DNA of 64,000 bases, from positions 3,224,001 to 3,288,000 of the forward strand of contig NW_027488378.1 in assembly GCF_051014445.1 (NCBI RefSeq), read 5' to 3'. How positions within the stretch are numbered: the stretch's first letter is position 1; each line of letters opens with the position of its first letter. The translations under genes were made by a program, and so were the position numbers. The notes under the pieces were generated by a model. The model made no database searches. It was not told the origin of the DNA and saw only the letters and a program-made list of their open reading frames with translations. Positions 60,215 through 64,000 of the stretch are shown here, in pieces. Source of the DNA: Colletes latitarsis (lineage: Eukaryota > Arthropoda > Insecta > Hymenoptera > Colletidae).

Positions 60215-61622
60215 GCTTATGATTCTGCCTTTTCCGCATACTTGTAGGCCAGATCCGTGGTTTCCTCTGGTTTGAATCACGTAGTAATGTGGTACCACAG
60301 CGAAGCAGTCAACTATACCTGGTTTCGATCAATATTTTAGAGGATAACAACGGTTACGTCTGGGTTAGGTCTGGGTTATTCCCGCATCTGGCTCATGATT
60401 TTGACTTCTTGGCATACTTGTTGGGCAGATCCTTGGTTTTATCTGGTTTGAATCACGTAGTAATGTGGTACCACAGAGAAACAGTCCATTAAACTTGGTT
60501 TCGATCGATATTTTGGAGGATAAAACCGGTTAGGTCTGGGTTAGGTCTAGGTTATTCCCGCATCTGGGTCATGATTTTGCCTAATTCGCATACTTGTTGG
60601 CCAGATCCTGTGTTTTTTCGAGTTTGAATCACGTCGTAATGTGGTACCACACTGAAACAGACAATTAAACCTGGTTTCAATCAATATTTTAGAGGATAAA
60701 ACCGGTTAGGTCAGGGTTAGGTCTGGGTTATGCCCGCATCTGGCTCATGATTTTGCCTCCTTCGCATACTTGTTGGCCAGATCCTCGGTTTTCTCTGGTT
60801 TGAATCACGTAGTAATGTGGTACCACACTGAAACAGACAATTAAACCTGGTTTCGATCAATATTTCAGAGGATAACATCGGTTAGGTCTGGGTTAGGTCT
60901 GAGTTAAGCCCGCATCTCGCTCATGATTTTGCCTTCTTCGCATTCATGTTGGCCAGATCCTTGGTTTTCTCTGGTTTGAATCACGTAGTAATGTGGCACC
61001 ACACTGAAACAGACAATTGAACCTGGTTTCGATCAATATTTTAGAGGATAACACCGGTTAGGTCTGGGTTAGGTCTGGGTTATGCCCCCATCTGGCTCAT
61101 GATTTTGCCTTCTTCGCAAATTTGTTGGCCAGATCCTGGATTTTTTCGGGTTTGAATCACGTGGAAACGTGGTACCAAACAGTTACAGTCAATTAAGCCT
61201 GGATTCGGACAGTATTTTAGAGGATAACACCGGTTAGGTCTGGGTCAGGTCTGGGTTATGCCCGCATGTGGCTCATGATTTTGCCTTTTCCGCATACCTG
61301 TAGGCCAGATCCTTGGTTTTCTCTGGTTTGAATCACGTAGTAATGGGGTACCGCACTGAAACAGACAGTTAAACCTGGTTTCGATGAATATTATAGAGGA
61401 TAAAACTGGTTAGGTCTGGGTTAGGCCTGGGTTATGCCCGCATCTGGCTCATGATTTTGCCTTCTTCGCATACTTGTTGGCCATATCCTGGGTTATTTCG
61501 GGTTTGAATCACGTAGTAATGTGGAACCACACAGTAACAGTCAATTAAGCCTGGATTCGGTCAGTATTTTAGTCGGTAACACCGGTTAGGCCTGGGTTAG
61601 GTCTGGGGTATGCCCGCATCTG
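60215..61622 (+). repeat. 8-monomer HOR unit, 1408 bp
   Basis: The CAGCGAAGCAGTCAACTATACC monomer region starting near 60298 recurs near 61706, exactly 1408 or 8 x 176 bases later; no indel is needed. The first three monomers are the ones later amplified as a trimer. The remaining five include the CACGTGGAAACG and TACCGCACTGAAAC monomers known from block A, so this unit combines type B and type A monomers. Confidence 0.88.
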
Positions 61623-62906
61623 CCTCATGATTTTGCCTTTTCCGCATACTTGTAGGCCAGATCCGTGGTTTTCTCTGGTTTGAATCACGTAGTAATGTGG
61701 TACCACAGCGAAGCAGTCAACTATACCTGGTTTCGATCAATATTTTAGAGGATAACAACGGTTACGTCTGGGTTAGGTCTGGGTTATTCCCGCATCTGGC
61801 TCATGATTTTGCTTTCTTGGCATACTTGTTGGGCAGATCCTTGGTTTTATCTGGTTTGAATCACGTAGTAATGTGGTACCACAGAGAAACAGTCCATTAA
61901 ACTTGGTTTCGATCGATATTTTGGAGGATAAAACCGGTTAGGTCTGTGTTAGGTATAGGTTATTCCCGCATCTGGGTCACGATTTTGCCTAATTCGCATA
62001 CTTGTTGGCCAGATCCTGTGTTTTTTCGAGTTTGAATCACGTAGTAATGTGGTACCACACTGAAACAGACAATTAAACCTGGTTTCAATCAATATTTTAG
62101 AGGATAAAACCGGTTAGGTCAGGGTTAGGTCTGGGTTATGCCCGCATCTGGCTCATGATTTTGCCTCCTTCGCATACTTGTTGGCCAGATCCTTGGTTTT
62201 CTCTGGTTTGAATCACGTAGTAATGTGGTACCACACTGAAACAGACAATTAAACCTGGTTTCGATCAATATTTCAGAGGATAACATCGGTTAGGTCTGGG
62301 TTAGGTCTGAGTTAAGCCCGCATCTCGCTCATGATTTTGCCTTCTTCGCATTCATGTTGGCCAGATCCTTGGTTTTCTCTGGTTTGAATCACGTAGTAAT
62401 GTGGTACCACAGAGAAACAGTCCATTAAACTTGGTTTCGATCGATATTTTGGAGGATAAAACCGGTTAGGTCTGGGTTAGGTCTAGGTTATTCCCGCATC
62501 TGGGTCATGATTTTGCCTAATTCGCATACTTGTTGGCCAGATCCTGTGTTTTTTCGAGTTTGAATCACGTAGTAATGTGGTACCACACTGAAACAGACAA
62601 TTAAACCTGGTTTCAATCAATATTTTAGAGGATAAAACCGGTTAGGTCAGGGTTAGGTCTGGGTTATGCCCGCATCTGGCTCATGATTTTGCCTCCTTCG
62701 CATACTTGTTGGCCAGATCCTTGGTTTTCTCTGGTTTGAATCACGTAGTAATGTGGTACCACACTGAAACAGACAATTAAACCTGGTTTCGATCAATATT
62801 TCAGAGGATAACATCGGTTAGGTCTGGGTTAGGTCTGAGTTAAGCCCGCATCTCGCTCATGATTTTGCCTTCTTCGCATTCATGTTGGCCAGATCCTTGG
62901 TTTTCT
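60443..62906 (+). repeat. 14-monomer composite HOR, 2464 bp
   Basis: ACAGAGAAAC at 60473 and 62937, and CATTCATGTTGG at 60941 and 63405, lie 2464 or 14 x 176 bases apart. The length equals the 8-monomer unit (1408) plus two extra trimers (1056). It is therefore a nested product: the 8-mer gained two trimer copies and the enlarged segment begins again at about 62907. Confidence 0.85.
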
Positions 62907-63460
62907 CTGGTTTGAATCACGTAGTAATGTGGTACCACAGAGAAACAGTCCATTAAACTTGGTTTCGATCGATATTTTGGAGGATAAAACCGGTTAGGTC
63001 TGGGTTAGGTCTAGGTTATTCCCGCATCTGGGTCATGATTTTGCCTAATTCGCATACTTGTTGGCCAGATCCTGTGTTTTTTCGAGTTTGAATCACGTAG
63101 TAATGTGGTACCACACTGAAACAGAGAATGAAACCTGGTTTCAATCAATATTTTAGAGGATAAAACCGGTTAGGTCAGGGTTAGGTCTGGGTTATGCCCG
63201 CATCTGGCTCATGATTTTGCCTCCTTCGCATACTTGTTGGCCAGATCCTTGGTTTTCTCTGGTTTGAATCACGTAGTAATGTGGTACCACACTGAAACAG
63301 ACAATTAAACCTGGTTTCGATCAATATTTCAGAGGATAACATCGGTTAGGTCTGGGTTAGGTCTGAGTTAAGCCCGCATCTCGCTCATGATTTTGCCTTC
63401 TTCGCATTCATGTTGGCCAGATCCATGGTTTTCTCTGGTTTGAATCACGTAGTAATGTGG
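61851..63460 (+). repeat. 528 bp trimer repeated three times
   Basis: CACAGAGAAACAGTCC recurs at 61881, 62409 and 62937 (counted from ACAGAGAAAC), and TTTTGCCTCC at 62159, 62687 and 63215, all 528 or 3 x 176 bases apart. The three monomers are marked by GATCGATATTTTGGAGG, by TTTCAATCAATATTTTAGAGG, and by TTTCAGAGGATAACATCGG. Copies differ by very few bases (for example CAGAGAATGAAACC near 63123). This is the youngest-looking amplification in the window. Confidence 0.92.
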
Positions 63461-64000
63461 CACCACACTGAAACAGACAATTGAACCTGGTTTCGATCAA
63501 TATTTTAGAGGATAACACCGGTTAGGTCTGGGTTAGGTCTGGGTTATGCCCGCATCTGGCTCATGATTTTGCCTTCTTCGCAAATTTGTTGGCCGGATCC
63601 TGGATTTTTTCGGGTTTGAATCACGTGGAAACGTGGTACCAAACAGTTACAGTCAATTAAGCCTGGATTCGGACAGTATTTTAGAGGATAACACCGGTTA
63701 GGTCTGGGTCAGGTCTGGGTTATGCCCGCATGTGGCTCATGATTTTGCCTTTTCCGCATACCTGTAGGCCAGGTCCTTGGTTTTCTCTGGTTTGAATCAC
63801 GTAGTAATGGGGTACCGCACTGAAACAGACAGTTAAACCTGGTTTCGATGTATATTATAGAGGATAAAACTGGTTAGGTCTGGGTTAGGCCTGGGTTATG
63901 CCCGCATCTGGCTCATGATTTTGCCTTCTTCGCATACTTGTTGGCCATATCCTGGGTTATTTCGGGTTTGAATCACGTACTAATGTGGAACCACACAGTA
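62907..64000 (+). repeat. 14-monomer composite HOR, copy 2, cut by window end
   Basis: Matches 60443-61536 with few changes, for example CCAGATCCATGG near 63418 against CCAGATCCTTGG, and GGCCGGATCC near 63591. The match is still running at base 64000, so the repeat continues outside the window. Confidence 0.83.

Larger units (their letters stand above)
1..64000 (+). repeat. Satellite DNA array, 176 bp monomer
   Basis: Every part of the window is the same monomer repeated head to tail. The landmarks GAATCACGTAGTAATG, ACCGGTTAGGTCTGGG, TGCCCGCATCTGGCTCATGA and TTGGCCAGATCC recur in this order about every 176 bases from the first line to the last. Monomers differ from one another by substitutions and by 1, 3 or 11 bp indels. 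I saw no inverted monomer, no transposon, no unique spacer and no single-copy flank, so both array edges lie outside the window. Composition of my hand-built consensus is about 44% G+C with six CpG. Length and higher-order organisation resemble centromeric satellites of animals and plants, which is an inference; I do not recognise the family. No gene is present over the full length. Confidence 0.98.

Noticed and set aside
1..64000. Telomeric or interstitial telomere repeat
   Set aside because: GGGTTAGG occurs in each monomer but only as part of an 11 bp unit with TCT, never as a run of telomere repeats.
1..64000. CRISPR array, because of regularly spaced palindromes
   Set aside because: There are no unique spacers; the sequence between palindromes is itself repeated, and no cas genes are present.
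1..64000. Ribosomal DNA intergenic spacer subrepeats
   Set aside because: No rRNA gene sequence interrupts 64 kb of repeat, and the array is much longer than usual spacer subrepeat blocks.
1..64000. Transposable element or terminal repeats
   Set aside because: No target-site duplication, terminal inverted repeat, poly-A tail or coding remnant was found; all similarity is between in-phase monomers.

Overview
The whole 64 kb window is one uninterrupted tandem satellite DNA array. I find no convincing protein gene, RNA gene, transposon, CRISPR array or single-copy sequence. The basic unit is a 176 bp monomer (about 44% G+C and six CpG by hand count on my consensus). It repeats head to tail in one orientation from base 1 to base 64000, roughly 364 copies, with no inversion or insertion of foreign sequence that I could see. 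A 64 kb array of nucleosome-sized monomers organised in higher-order repeats (HORs) points to eukaryotic heterochromatin, most likely centromeric or pericentromeric, less likely subtelomeric. I do not recognise the family and cannot name the organism. CpG is not strongly depleted (six observed against about eight expected per monomer), which fits poorly with an old, heavily methylated vertebrate satellite but does not settle the taxon.

Each monomer carries a few fixed elements: a 12 bp perfect palindrome (TGTGGTACCACA), a G-rich stretch built of two tandem copies of an 11 bp unit (GGTTAGGTCTG) plus a partial third, a T-tract of about six, and an 11 bp element resembling a Pol III B box. A minority of monomers are 165 bp because one 11 bp unit is missing. 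Other recurrent indels are 1 or 3 bp. These small indels account exactly for the HOR lengths: 3507 is 20 x 176 minus 11, 1 and 1; 3501 is 20 x 176 minus 20 plus 1; 2781 is 16 x 176 minus 35.

Layout. 1-4155 is a block whose near copy lies at 16261-20418. 4185-10040 is a 20-mer HOR (3501 bp) in about 1.7 copies. 10041-12090 resembles the HOR that dominates the right half. 12091-16446 is a mosaic with a 13-mer repeat distance (2283 bp). 16447-21739 is a 20-mer HOR (3509 bp) in about 1.5 copies. 21830-26170 is a 16-mer HOR (2781 bp) in about 1.6 copies. 26171-31818 contains a 10-mer (1757 bp) duplicated almost perfectly. 31516-41739 holds three successive copies of a 20-mer HOR (3507, 3507 and a 19-mer version). 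41740-42839 is a reinserted piece. 42840-51255 is a 24-mer (4208 bp) duplicated in tandem. 50364-53859 is a 10-mer (1748 bp) duplicated in tandem. 53860-60214 is a mosaic of 12/13-mer and 4-mer repeats. 60215-64000 is an 8-mer (1408 bp) inside which a trimer (528 bp) was amplified, producing a 14-mer (2464 bp) that is itself repeated.

The interest of the window is therefore the recombination history of a satellite: several HOR periods in one array, nested amplification caught in progress, and conserved sequence elements inside the monomer that could matter for chromatin or DNA structure. Short open reading frames recur on both strands but are by-products of the repeat. All alignments were done by eye using diagnostic variants; block edges are accurate to a few tens of bases.
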